This document shows, in pieces, positions 45,945-54,261 of a stretch of DNA of 64,000 bases. The position numbers and the translations under genes are program-made. Under the pieces are notes generated by a model. The model was given only the letters and a program-made list of their open reading frames with translations, was not told the origin of the DNA and did no database searches. Location: the NCBI RefSeq assembly GCF_014192105.1, contig NZ_JACHXK010000007.1, positions 298,905 through 362,904 of the forward strand, read 5' to 3'. Each line of letters starts with the position of its first letter. Position 1 is the stretch's first letter. The stretch is from Paenibacillus phyllosphaerae. GTDB lineage: Bacteria > Bacillota > Bacilli > Paenibacillales > Paenibacillaceae.

Positions 45945-46025
45945 GGCATGCCGGAACCTTTGCAGCAGACGAATCATACTTGGGTAATAGAAGGCATGCA
46001 ATCGACGAACGAGGGGTGCGATAAC

Positions 46026-46478
46026 ATGAAAGCGCATGACATTATGAAGCGTCACGTCTACAAAGTGAAGGAGAGCGATACGGTCCGCGCGGTCATTGAG
46101 CGGTTCATCGATTATCGCATCAGCGGACTGCCAGTCGTCAGCGAGAGTAACGAGATCGTCGGCTACATCAGCGACGGCGACATTATGCGGTACATCGGCC
46201 GCAAACAGGACCGCGTGATCGGCACCTTCTACTACGTGACGATGCTCACTTATCCCCAAGAGATGGAGGAACGGGTCAAGCAAATCCTCGATCTGAACGT
46301 GCTCGCCATTGCGAAGCGGAAAGTCATTACCGCGTCGTGGGATGAAGATGTCGACCGCATCGCGGCTACTCTCGGCAAGAAGCAGATCAAGAAACTGCCC
46401 ATCGAACGGGGCGGCGTGCTTGTCGGCATCATTAGCCGGGGCGACGTTATTCGGCATGTATTCCGCTCGGCGACTTGA
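46026..46478 (+). CDS. CBS-domain pair protein
   Basis: A 150-residue protein made of two CBS repeats: MKAHDIMKRHVYKVKESDTV...SGLPVVSESNEIVGYISDGDIMRYI (residues 1-60) and VLAIAKRKVITASWDEDVDRIAATLGKKQIKKLPIERGGVLVGIISRGDVIR (about 93-145). Such stand-alone pairs bind adenine nucleotides and act as energy or ligand sensors; the partner is unknown. The start at 46026 follows GAGGGG. The gene is a single unit between two terminators. Confidence 0.85.
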   Translation: MKAHDIMKRHVYKVKESDTVRAVIERFIDYRISGLPVVSESNEIVGYISDGDIMRYIGRKQDRVIGTFYYVTMLTYPQEMEERVKQILDLNVLAIAKRKVITASWDEDVDRIAATLGKKQIKKLPIERGGVLVGIISRGDVIRHVFRSAT

Positions 46479-46501
46479 TCGATTTCATACCTTTTTAAGC
46501 G

Positions 46502-46534
46502 ATAAGCGGAATTTGACTTCCGCTTATTTTCATA
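46502..46534 (+). terminator. Terminator after the CBS gene
   Basis: ATAAGCGGAA pairs with TTCCGCTTAT, followed by TTTTCAT. Confidence 0.8.
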
Positions 46535-46579
46535 TTAGATTTAGGAATTGCCTTGTTCATCCACCGTTTTCGATCTGTC

Positions 46580-46588
46580 TGTTATAAT
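46580..46588 (+). promoter_or_regulatory. Extended -10 promoter element for the TetR gene
   Basis: TGTTATAAT is a consensus extended -10 (TG-N-TATAAT). No good -35 lies 17 bases upstream, as is usual for extended -10 promoters. It is 38 bases before the TetR start. Confidence 0.6.
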
Positions 46589-46625
46589 AAAGGACTACTA
46601 TTTAAGCGACAGGTGTGGTTAACGG

Positions 46626-47231
46626 ATGAAGAATGATTTCGTCAATCCATATAAGCGCAGCGATGCTTCCAAGAATTATGTGAAGATCATCGACGCAGCG
46701 AAGAAGGTTTTTGCGGTGAAAGGACTGGAGACGACCATTGAAGATGTCGCCATCGAAGCGAACGTCGGGGTCGGTTCGGTCTATCGCAGATTCTCGAACA
46801 AACAGCAGCTCGTCTTCGCGGTTTCCTACGAAGTGCTTCAAGAAGTATTCGAGGAACAAGAGCGCATTCTTCATGAACGCTTCTCTGCGGACCAGATGCT
46901 GATCGAGATATTCGCTTGCTACGCGCGGTTAAGCGTGATATACGGCAAGATTCATGAAATGATCTTGGATATCCTCGTCTCTCCGGATCCGATCTATGAG
47001 GAATTCCAATGCAATATCGTGTCCACGGCGGATCGAATCTACGATGAAATTATTCGAATCGGCAAAGAGAGCGGCAGATTCGTCGATGAGGATCCGAGAC
47101 TGATCAAAATTATATTGAAGAATACGATCAGCCCGCAGGTCGTCAAACAGCTGGCCGAGATCACTCCGATTGAGCATATTGCGCAGAAGCTAGCCGTATT
47201 AGCGCTGCACGGAATCGCCAAGCGCAGCTAA
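46626..47231 (+). CDS. TetR-family transcription regulator
   Basis: A 201-residue regulator. The N-terminal TetR helix-turn-helix is clear: KIIDAAKKVFAVKGLETTIEDVAIEANVGVGSVYRRFSNKQQL (key positions about 19-62); the C-terminal ligand domain is helical. The ATG lies at 46626 after AGGTGTGG. It is followed 22 bases later by a broken chemotaxis-receptor-like gene that may have formed an operon with it. Confidence 0.9.
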   Translation: MKNDFVNPYKRSDASKNYVKIIDAAKKVFAVKGLETTIEDVAIEANVGVGSVYRRFSNKQQLVFAVSYEVLQEVFEEQERILHERFSADQMLIEIFACYARLSVIYGKIHEMILDILVSPDPIYEEFQCNIVSTADRIYDEIIRIGKESGRFVDEDPRLIKIILKNTISPQVVKQLAEITPIEHIAQKLAVLALHGIAKRS

Positions 47232-47253
47232 TACCCCATGAAGGAGTCACAGC

Positions 47254-47961
47254 ATGAATATTGTGGATGCGTTAATTCAGTGTATGCCTTTTTTCAAGAC
47301 CGTTATTAGGGAGGATGCGGCCATTGGCATTTACGACCGGGAGAAGTTCCCCTATTGGTCGGATAGCCATTCGGTGAAGCTCGGTTTCGAGGTGGGTACT
47401 CCGTTGTAGATCATTGCCGTATTGGGCGTCACCTACAGCATGGAGAACCAGAGCATGCTCGAAGAGCTTATGCATGAAACGGAAACGATTGCGGAGAACC
47501 TGCTGTCCGACGTGCAGCAGATCGCGGCTCATTCCGAGGAGCTGTTCGCTTCTTCGGAAGAAATATTGCAGAATACAAGGATTGCGGTGAAGAATTCGGC
47601 TGGGGTTACGGAAGTCACGAGTTTCATCCGCGAGATCTCTTCGCAGACGAATCTGCTCGGCCTGAATGCGGCGATCGAAGCGGCGCGCGTGGGCGAAGCA
47701 GGAGCTGGATTCGGCGTCGTCGCCAAAGAAATCCGCAAACTGTCCGAAGATACGAAGAAAGCGACCCAGCGGATTGAAGATTCGCTAAGCTCAATCCAAC
47801 GCTCCATTGCGCAGATGGAGAAGGAGATGAAAGAGGTAACCGCCGCTTCGAGCGATCAGGCTAGGCTCGTGACTGGTTTCATGGAAAGCATCGAACAGTT
47901 GAATGCCACGAGCGTCAAGATGAAAATATTCGTCGATAAAGTCATTACATACGAAGTATAA
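47254..47961 (+). pseudogene. Soluble methyl-accepting chemotaxis-like protein, internally deleted with in-frame stop
   Basis: From ATG 47254 (after AAGGAG) the frame reads MNIVDALIQCMPFFKTVIRE through KLGFEVGTPL, meets TAG at 47407-47409, and continues in the same frame as [14 protein letters not shown] and a signalling domain with the hairpin text [24 protein letters not shown] to 47961. In related proteins the two parts are separated by roughly 40-50 more residues, so an internal deletion seems to have joined them and left a stop at the junction. The downstream part could be re-started at 47422 or 47440, but no ribosome site is seen there. Confidence 0.75.
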
Positions 47962-47986
47962 GAAATCACTTCTGGACGAAAAGAAA

Positions 47987-48020
47987 GCCGTGCGGTTTAG
48001 ATACCTGCACGGCCTTTTGT
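47987..48020 (+). terminator. Terminator after the chemotaxis-like pseudogene
   Basis: GCCGTGC pairs with GCACGGC around GGTTTAGATACCT, followed by CTTTTGTT. Confidence 0.75.
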
Positions 48021-48047
48021 TATGCAATCGGACTTGTCGAGCCCGTC

Positions 48048-48515
48048 TCAAGAATAAATTGATTTCTTAGCCCTTCGCCTTCTCCAAGGGTCTACGACGA
48101 ATGCGGACAACACGAAGAACAGAATGCCAAGATTGAGCGCATGATCCGCTAGATTCGAGATCCCCCGGCCCATATCGATAAAATCGGTAACCCAGCCGAA
48201 GATGGCCCGGTCGATCGCATTCCCGATCGCGCCTCCAGCGAAGCAGGCTGCGCCTAATTGCAGCAGTTTGCCGTCCAGCTCTCCTTTACGCAACATATAC
48301 ACCAGCCAGAAGACAACCAGCACAGCGGGGATAATGAAGTATCTGCCATAGCCCTCGAAGCTGCTCCCCATCGCGCCCGAATTCCGATAATAAGTCAGTT
48401 GGAAACCGTCCCACAGCGGGATGGATTGTCCGACGGTCATCTCCAGGCGAACCCACAGCTTGGTGCCTTGATCGAGCACTACAACGAGTAGTGTAATCCA
48501 ATAGAACACGTTCAT
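48048..48515 (-). CDS. lspA: Lipoprotein signal peptidase (signal peptidase II)
   Basis: A 155-residue membrane protease with four transmembrane helices. The conserved blocks are LDQGTKLWV (14-22), YYRNSGAMGSSF, GGAIGNAIDRA with catalytic D102 and FIDMG...SNLADHALNLG with catalytic D124. It cleaves the signal peptide of diacylglyceryl-modified prolipoproteins. The start is uncertain: ATG 48515 sits right against GAGGTG, and GTG 48509 has better spacing; longer readings include repeat sequence. It stands alone, not in the usual chromosomal lsp operon with a pseudouridine synthase gene, so it may be a second copy. Confidence 0.85.
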   Translation of the reverse strand: MNVFYWITLLVVVLDQGTKLWVRLEMTVGQSIPLWDGFQLTYYRNSGAMGSSFEGYGRYFIIPAVLVVFWLVYMLRKGELDGKLLQLGAACFAGGAIGNAIDRAIFGWVTDFIDMGRGISNLADHALNLGILFFVLSAFVVDPWRRRRAKKSIYS

Positions 48516-48578
48516 CACCTCGTCATTTAGCATACTAGCTAGCTCTATCATAACCGAAGCGGGGATTGGATGAAAGCC

Positions 48579-48668
48579 GATGGATTGCTTTGAGCGGAGA
48601 TAAGACCGCTCAGCATTCCATCCGATGAATTGGTTTGAGCAGCTACTGGGCCGCTCAGCATTCCATCG
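48579..48668. repeat. Two 45-bp imperfect tandem repeats upstream of lspA
   Basis: Unit 1 (48579-48623) and unit 2 (48624-48668) both begin GATGRATTGSTTTGAGC and end CCGCTCAGCATTCCATC. In unit 1 GAGCGG pairs with CCGCTC as a hairpin; in unit 2 the left arm has changed. It may be a dispersed intergenic repeat of the genome. Confidence 0.75.
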
Positions 48669-48803
48669 CCATATCAGGATGCGCACGAATGCTTATCGGA
48701 CAGGCATAAACTTGCCTTTTGGCTCATAGATCGAAACACAACGACTTATCTGCACTGTCTCTAGTATGAGGTTGAAAGTTTCCGGGCAACAATGAAAAGT
48801 AGG

Positions 48804-48829
48804 GTAACGCAAATCCTAGTAACGCAAAT
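48804..48829 (+). promoter_or_regulatory. 11-bp direct repeats upstream of the DGQHR gene pair
   Basis: GTAACGCAAAT occurs at 48804 and again at 48819, a 15-base period, about 160 bases before the first DGQHR gene in an otherwise gene-free AT-rich stretch. It could bind a regulator of the pair. No convincing -35/-10 pair was found. Confidence 0.45.
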
Positions 48830-48990
48830 GAAATCGTTTTATGGTATTCTCTTTACGAATGCTAAGTTTTTACAAGTTTTATATGATTAATTGAATGGCT
48901 TGGAATCCGGCATGCGCGCGACACGTATCTGAAGAAGCGAGAGCCGGCTCGCCGGGCATCACACTCAATGTGCACGAATGGAGGTCTTTT

Positions 48991-50130
48991 ATGGAAACTG
49001 TAAATTCGTTATCGGATTTATTGTCGGGCCACAACCAAAGTGGCACCTTTATCGATATCGACGCCCAGCTGGCTCAAACCTTCGGGCAGACGACGTTGTC
49101 GGCGACGATTCCGATGAACCGCTTGTTCTCAATCTATGAGGTCGATCTGGAGGTACAGCGCCAGCTTATTCCGAAGAACGTATCCATGCTCGTCGATTAT
49201 TTGCTGCTATACCTTGATCATGGGCAGAACATTTATTTCCCGGGAATTATTCTCTCAGCACGCGGGGCCGGAGAGTACGATCGCAGCACATCCACTTACC
49301 GGTTGCAAACGATGGAGAAGTGTTATGTCGTTGACGGCCAGCACCGTCTGGAAGCGTTCAAACGCGTGATGGAGATGCTGCAGAGCAATCTTGCAAGAGC
49401 AAAGGATCGCAGGGAGTTCGAACGGGTTCAGGAACTGACCGAGAAGCTGAAGAAGCTGTATTCGTTCCCGATGTCCGTCATGATCTACCTGGACATTAAC
49501 GCGAAGCAGGAGCGCCAGCTGTTCTCGGATATTAATAAACTGCCTCGCAAGATTGCGGGCAACTTGGCCATGCTGCGCGAGCAGCGCCGCTTCTACCACG
49601 TGATGGCTACCCGCCTCGTTCAGGAGTACCCGGTCATGAACCAGCTGCCGACCGATATCTATTCCGAGCGCGGGAAGAGCGAAGGATACCTATTCTCGTA
49701 TTCGCTGCTGATCGAATTGCTCGTCGGCGTGTTCGAGGGCAGGTTGAAATCAGGCGCACGCCACAACGGGTACCATTTTACCGATATTGCGCTTAAAGAG
49801 CATCTGGAGCATGCGGCATATTACTTCGAATGCCTGCTCGACGTACTCCCCGAACCGGAACCGGGCGCGCTATGCTGGTCGGAGAATATCCAGATCGCCC
49901 TTGCGCTATTCCTGCATGAGGAAGCGTTCAAGTCGCAGCAATTCAATAAATATACGCTGAAATACGCCACCCGGATCTTGCCGCATATCGACTGGGAGGA
50001 CATCTACCATGGCGACGAGAAGCAGCGGTTGCCGCGCCGAAGCCGGATTATGAAAGCTTATCAATACGTGAAGGACTTCTACCAAGAGAAGCATAATTTC
50101 CTTATCACTGAACAGGAGGATGCCGGCTAA
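48991..50130 (+). CDS. DGQHR-domain (DndB-like) protein, first of a pair
   Basis: A 379-residue soluble protein. The family motif VVDGQHRLEAF is at residues 113-123 and the second conserved block, RQLFSDINKLPRKIAGNLA, at about 172-190, both as in DndB-type proteins (ParB/sulfiredoxin-like fold). DndB regulates, and DGQHR proteins accompany, DNA modification systems, but no dndC, dndD, dndE, ssp or restriction gene is present here. GGAGGT precedes the ATG at 48991. The stop shares one base with the next start (TAATG), so the two products are made together and probably act together. Function unknown. Confidence 0.82.
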   Translation: METVNSLSDLLSGHNQSGTFIDIDAQLAQTFGQTTLSATIPMNRLFSIYEVDLEVQRQLIPKNVSMLVDYLLLYLDHGQNIYFPGIILSARGAGEYDRSTSTYRLQTMEKCYVVDGQHRLEAFKRVMEMLQSNLARAKDRREFERVQELTEKLKKLYSFPMSVMIYLDINAKQERQLFSDINKLPRKIAGNLAMLREQRRFYHVMATRLVQEYPVMNQLPTDIYSERGKSEGYLFSYSLLIELLVGVFEGRLKSGARHNGYHFTDIALKEHLEHAAYYFECLLDVLPEPEPGALCWSENIQIALALFLHEEAFKSQQFNKYTLKYATRILPHIDWEDIYHGDEKQRLPRRSRIMKAYQYVKDFYQEKHNFLITEQEDAG

Positions 50131-51284
50131 TGGATGGATTAAAACTTAGAATGAAAATTCACCCCTATTGCGACCGATTCGGATTGACGACGGTATCCTT
50201 CCGCGTTCACGATCTGCTGAATTATACGACGATCGACCCGATGGTACAGCGTAAGCTGAGCGGAGGGCAGCTGCGTAAGATAGCCAAATACTTGCAGGAA
50301 CGGGAGCTCGACCACGTCTTCTTCGGCCCGGTTACCTTATCGCTGCGCGATCTTGGTTCGCTCATGAAGGCAGACGATCACTTCGTGCTCGTGCACGGCG
50401 CGAAACTCAGCATTCTCGACGGCCAGCATCGCATTATGGCGCTTGGCTGGACGAACGAGCAGCTGCTCAAGGAAAGCCGGAAGCATGAGAAGGAGTTGAG
50501 CCGCCTAAAGGTCAAAGCGCGCCAGCATCCCGAAGATGCGGCAATCCGCGAATATATGGAACAGCAGGAGGGGCTCCTCGCCCAGATCGAATCGCGCAGG
50601 CTCGACCTGCTAGAGAGCGAGCTATCCGTGCAGTTATACATCGGACTTAGCGAAGAAGAAGAGAAGCAGCTGTTCGGCGACATCAACGCGAAGGTTCAGC
50701 TGGTAAGCAAGGAACTGGGGCATGCGTTCGACGGAAGCGACCCGCTGAACACGATTCTGCAGCATGTAGCGGAGCATAACGAGATGTTGAAGCAAGCCGG
50801 CGTTGAAAGCCGCAACAACTTGACCGCCTATAACAAGAACTTCACTTGCTACAGCTGGCTCCATACCGTCGCTTCACTCTTGTTCACGGGCAAGACGCAA
50901 GCTTCGTATGAACTCGCCCGGCGGATCCGCAAAGATCCCACGACCCATATCGAAGCGCTGCATCAGTTCTTCAACAGCGTGCTTCCTCATATGCCGGAGG
51001 AACCGGGGCTTAGCAAGCATATTTCCTCCAGCCGTGTCGTACAGGAAGCAATCGCCTTGTATGCCAGCGAATATTTAGTCGTGGAGAAAGGCGGCAGCCG
51101 GGATTGGAGCGCTTGCCTGCATATTCTTCGCGATCACGATTGGAGCCACGACAACGAGGCACTCGCCTCGCTGCTCGGAAGATTGGATAACGGCAAGATC
51201 AATCTGATCTATGACAAGTCGATGCGCAAACATACGATACTGCTCGACTACTTGAAACAGTTGTCGATCGAGCTGAGCGCCTAA
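50130..51284 (+). CDS. DGQHR-domain (DndB-like) protein, second of a pair
   Basis: A 384-residue soluble protein with ILDGQHRIMAL (DGQHR at 97-101) and EKQLFGDINAKVQLVSKELGHAFD (about 170-195), the same two blocks as its neighbour, but little similarity elsewhere. Between them lies a charged helical segment (about 110-160, EQLLKESRKHEKELSRLKVKA by key residues) likely to form a coiled coil. It overlaps the preceding stop by one base and is followed by a terminator, so the operon holds only these two genes. The family is linked to DNA modification; the role of an isolated pair is not known to me. Confidence 0.8.
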   Translation: MDGLKLRMKIHPYCDRFGLTTVSFRVHDLLNYTTIDPMVQRKLSGGQLRKIAKYLQERELDHVFFGPVTLSLRDLGSLMKADDHFVLVHGAKLSILDGQHRIMALGWTNEQLLKESRKHEKELSRLKVKARQHPEDAAIREYMEQQEGLLAQIESRRLDLLESELSVQLYIGLSEEEEKQLFGDINAKVQLVSKELGHAFDGSDPLNTILQHVAEHNEMLKQAGVESRNNLTAYNKNFTCYSWLHTVASLLFTGKTQASYELARRIRKDPTTHIEALHQFFNSVLPHMPEEPGLSKHISSSRVVQEAIALYASEYLVVEKGGSRDWSACLHILRDHDWSHDNEALASLLGRLDNGKINLIYDKSMRKHTILLDYLKQLSIELSA

Positions 51285-51360
51285 CCTTCGGCGAGATAAG
51301 CAAAGCAGAAGGTCAGCAGTTCGATACAGTAGATCGATACAGCATTATTGTTGCTTATAG

Positions 51361-51388
51361 AAGAGCCCGCGTGCAGCGGGCTCTTTGT
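51361..51388 (+). terminator. Terminator after the DGQHR pair
   Basis: AGAGCCCGC pairs with GCGGGCTCT around GTGCA, then TTGTC. Confidence 0.75.
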
Positions 51389-51433
51389 CATGAGAGGCAA
51401 TCTTATGCGATCTATCAGCATGATGGCGTTGAG

Positions 51434-52309
51434 TTATCCTTCGCCGCCGGTCGGTTCCAGGGAACGCCGGTATGCCCGAGGGGAGAGGCCCATCTGTTTC
51501 TTGAATAGCTCATGGAAGAAAGGAACGTTCGCGTATCCGACAGCTTCCGAGATGTCGCTGACCTTGCGGCTGGTTGACTGCAGCAGCCGGCAGGCGGCCT
51601 GGATGCGCAATCGCTGCACATAACTCGTTAGCGTCAAGCCGGTATGCTGTTGGAATAACCGTTGGAATTGCCGTTCCCCAATGCCGAGCTTAGCGGCAAG
51701 CTCGCTTACGTTGAAGGTGCGGGCATATTCCTTCCGGAGCAGCGCCACGATCGCATCCATATCCGCCGTCCGCGGAATCTGAGCAGATTCTGCCGAAGAT
51801 TGAAGCAGCCGGGCGATGAGTACGAGCAGCTGCAGCAAGCCGGCATACAGCGCCGTTTGTCTCCCGGTCCGTTCGATGGCATATTCCCGGTAGAGCTCCG
51901 AGAACAACCGGTCGGCTTCCCCGCTCGGTTCCCGAAGGTGGCATATCTGAGGCAGCGCCAGCAGATCTTGCAGCTCTTGACCCCCGGGAATCGCATGCAG
52001 CAAGCCCGTTACGGCATCCATCGTGACAATGCAATTATAGACGATCAACGGTCGATCCTTCGCCAGGGAAGCAGGCCGGAACACATGCGACGAGCCGACG
52101 GGAATGACGAACAGATCGCCCGAAGTCACGCCGCTGACCTCGCTGCCGGCATGATGGGTTCCGGTTCCTTCGCTGACATAGCTCAGCTCCAGAAAATCAT
52201 GATGGTGCTCGGTCAGCTCGTACGATTCGGTATTGCGGTTCACATAAATGGATAATTTATCGTCGAAATATTGATCGCCGCTAAGCAGGCGCACCGTTCG
52301 TTTGGACAT
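51434..52309 (-). CDS. AraC-family regulator
   Basis: A 291-residue regulator. The N-terminal cupin has ELTEHHHDFLELSYVSEGTGTHHAG, and the C-terminal domain has VSELAAKLGIGERQFQRLFQQHTG and ISEAVGYANVPFFHELFKKQMG. TAGGAGAG lies six bases before the ATG. It is divergent from the GH78-like gene at 52436 (126-base gap) and likely controls it. Confidence 0.9.
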   Translation of the reverse strand: MSKRTVRLLSGDQYFDDKLSIYVNRNTESYELTEHHHDFLELSYVSEGTGTHHAGSEVSGVTSGDLFVIPVGSSHVFRPASLAKDRPLIVYNCIVTMDAVTGLLHAIPGGQELQDLLALPQICHLREPSGEADRLFSELYREYAIERTGRQTALYAGLLQLLVLIARLLQSSAESAQIPRTADMDAIVALLRKEYARTFNVSELAAKLGIGERQFQRLFQQHTGLTLTSYVQRLRIQAACRLLQSTSRKVSDISEAVGYANVPFFHELFKKQMGLSPRAYRRSLEPTGGEG

Positions 52310-52435
52310 GCGGCACTCTCCTATCTCATGTCAGTTTCACCATATATGTATGTCGTGATCACCTAGTTTAAGTTGCTCAGAATCATTCTATGATGAAGCT
52401 AGCAGGAAGACAAGACGACGAAGGAGAGACTGTGG

Positions 52436-53989
52436 ATGAGAATAGATCAGACGATGGTGGACAAGGCGGAGCAACTCGTTCCGAATCTGGTTTCCACGCG
52501 CATCGAACCAATAGGCACAATTGACATCGTTGCGGATGAGAACGCTTTCCAAGGTTGGCGGACGCAAGCTTCCGACCTGCCTGGCGAGTGGAAGGAGCAA
52601 GCTTATGGCAAGGGAGACAGCTTTATTCTCGACTTCGGCGATCATCAAGTAGGCTATGTGACCTTAGCGATCAAGCCGGTCGGGAGTCCGCCGGATGCCC
52701 CGCTCAAGCTGAAGCTGACATTCGGGGAGATGCCGTGCGAGATTGCCGAACCGTTCGCAAGCTATGACGGCTGGTTGAGCAGCTCCTGGCTGCAAGAAGA
52801 ACTCATCTTCGTGGATGTGCTGCCTGCGCAGCTTCGGCTGCCGAGACGGTATTGCTTCCGTTATATGAAGATCGAAGTGCTCGACACGTCGAAGAAATAT
52901 CAGATCGGATTCGAGAATATCAGCTGCGAAGCCGTAACGTCGGCCGATCGGTCGGTCGTGGCTCCGCTGCCGGATACGCTGCCGGAAGATATGCGAACGA
53001 TGGACCGCATTGCCGTGAAGACGCTGGAGGATTGCATGCAGACCGTATTCGAAGACGGTCCGAAGCGCGATCGCCGTCTATGGATCGGGGATTTGCGGCT
53101 GCAGGCGCAAGCCAATTACGTTTCCTTCAACAATTACGACCTGGTCAGACGCTGCTTATACCTATTCGCCGGCATGCGGCTTCCGGATGGGGCGGTAGGT
53201 GCCTGCGTATTCGAGAAACCTTATCCGCATGTAGATGATACAAGGCTTTATGATTATGCGCTGTTCTTCGTCTCCGTGCTCTATGATTACTATGAAGCGT
53301 CGCAAGATCGGGACACGCTGATCGAGCTGTGGCCGATCGCTTATGAACAGTTGGAGATCGGCGTGCAGCGTCTCGGCGAAAACGGAATCGTCAAGGATGA
53401 TCCATCCTGGTGGAGCTTTACGGACTGGACGCCGGAGCTGAACAAGCAGGCGCCTGCCCAAGCCGTGCTCATCTACTGTCTGAAGCAGGGGCTGGAACTG
53501 GCGCGTCTGCTCGAGCGGGAAGAGGAGCAAGCCTTCATCGCCAGCCAGATCGAGCGCACGTCGCGTGCAGCGGTCGCTCATCTGTTCGATGAAGAGTCGG
53601 GATTCTTCGTCAGCGGCGACGAGCGCCAGACCTCATGGGCCTCCCAGGTATGGATGGCCCTTGCCGAGGTGTTGCCGAAGACAGAGAACGGCGAGCTGCT
53701 CGACAGGCTGCTGAAGAATCCGCCTTCAGTCGGCATGACGACCCCTTATATGTACCATCATCTGATCGAAGCGCTATTCCTCACCGGCCGTCGCGAACAA
53801 GCGATCAAGCAGATGCAGTCCTACTGGGGCGAAATGGTGCAAGACGGCGCGGATACGTTCTGGGAACTGTATAATCCGGCCGATAAGAAAGAATCGCCGT
53901 ACGGCAGCAATCTGATCAACAGCTACTGCCATGCGTGGAGCTGCACGCCGACGTATTTCATTCGTAAATATGTAGTGCAATCCAGCTAG
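52436..53989 (+). CDS. Short GH78-like alpha-L-rhamnosidase
   Basis: A 517-residue protein without signal peptide. An N-terminal sandwich (about 1-160) is followed by an (alpha/alpha)6 barrel with the family signature EDGPKRDRRLWIGDL (residues about 202-216), SFTDWTPE, and the closing TFWELYNP...NSYCHAWSCTPTYFIRKYV. GH78 enzymes are usually 700-1000 residues with several extra beta domains, so this is a compact member. It would release terminal rhamnose in the cytoplasm. AAGGAG lies nine bases before the ATG. Confidence 0.85.
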   Translation: MRIDQTMVDKAEQLVPNLVSTRIEPIGTIDIVADENAFQGWRTQASDLPGEWKEQAYGKGDSFILDFGDHQVGYVTLAIKPVGSPPDAPLKLKLTFGEMPCEIAEPFASYDGWLSSSWLQEELIFVDVLPAQLRLPRRYCFRYMKIEVLDTSKKYQIGFENISCEAVTSADRSVVAPLPDTLPEDMRTMDRIAVKTLEDCMQTVFEDGPKRDRRLWIGDLRLQAQANYVSFNNYDLVRRCLYLFAGMRLPDGAVGACVFEKPYPHVDDTRLYDYALFFVSVLYDYYEASQDRDTLIELWPIAYEQLEIGVQRLGENGIVKDDPSWWSFTDWTPELNKQAPAQAVLIYCLKQGLELARLLEREEEQAFIASQIERTSRAAVAHLFDEESGFFVSGDERQTSWASQVWMALAEVLPKTENGELLDRLLKNPPSVGMTTPYMYHHLIEALFLTGRREQAIKQMQSYWGEMVQDGADTFWELYNPADKKESPYGSNLINSYCHAWSCTPTYFIRKYVVQSS

Positions 53990-54017
53990 CAATCATCCTA
54001 TACGAAGCGCATGACTG

Positions 54018-54052
54018 GCGTACCTTTCGCAATGGAGAGGTACGCTTTTTTA
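54018..54052 (+). terminator. Terminator after the GH78-like gene
   Basis: GCGTACCT pairs with AGGTACGC and is followed by TTTTTTAATTT. Confidence 0.8.
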
Positions 54053-54217
54053 ATTTCCCCAGCATCCCGCACAAGGCCCAAGCGGCCGCCGATACGCAGG
54101 CACCGTCTGTGCCGAATAATTTGACTTCGAGGCACCCGTATTCGCACGTGCCGGGCAAGGATCAATGACGGGAGAGGGGCTATACCACAAAGCTTTATTC
54201 CATAAGTTCCAATAACA

Positions 54218-54252
54218 AAGGACAGTCAAATGCGCGCATTTGACTGTCCTTC
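54218..54252 (-). terminator. Terminator of the YcaC-like gene
   Basis: A near-perfect 16-bp stem (AAGGACAGTCAAATGC against its complement) with a two-base centre, followed on the minus strand by TTTGTTATT. Confidence 0.8.
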
Positions 54253-54261
54253 TTGGCATGC

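Noticed and set aside
47407..47409. Programmed read-through of the TAG in the chemotaxis-like gene
   Set aside because: There is no recoding signal nearby, and the missing segment around the stop points to deletion instead.
48895..48990. A longer start for the first DGQHR protein
   Set aside because: The extra 32 residues have no ribosome site and are low in family-like text; GGAGGT at 48980 fits the ATG at 48991.
48991..51284. A complete phosphorothioation (Dnd or Ssp) or BREX system
   Set aside because: Only the two DGQHR proteins are present; no cysteine desulfurase, PAPS reductase-like, ATPase, methylase or nuclease gene was found on either side.
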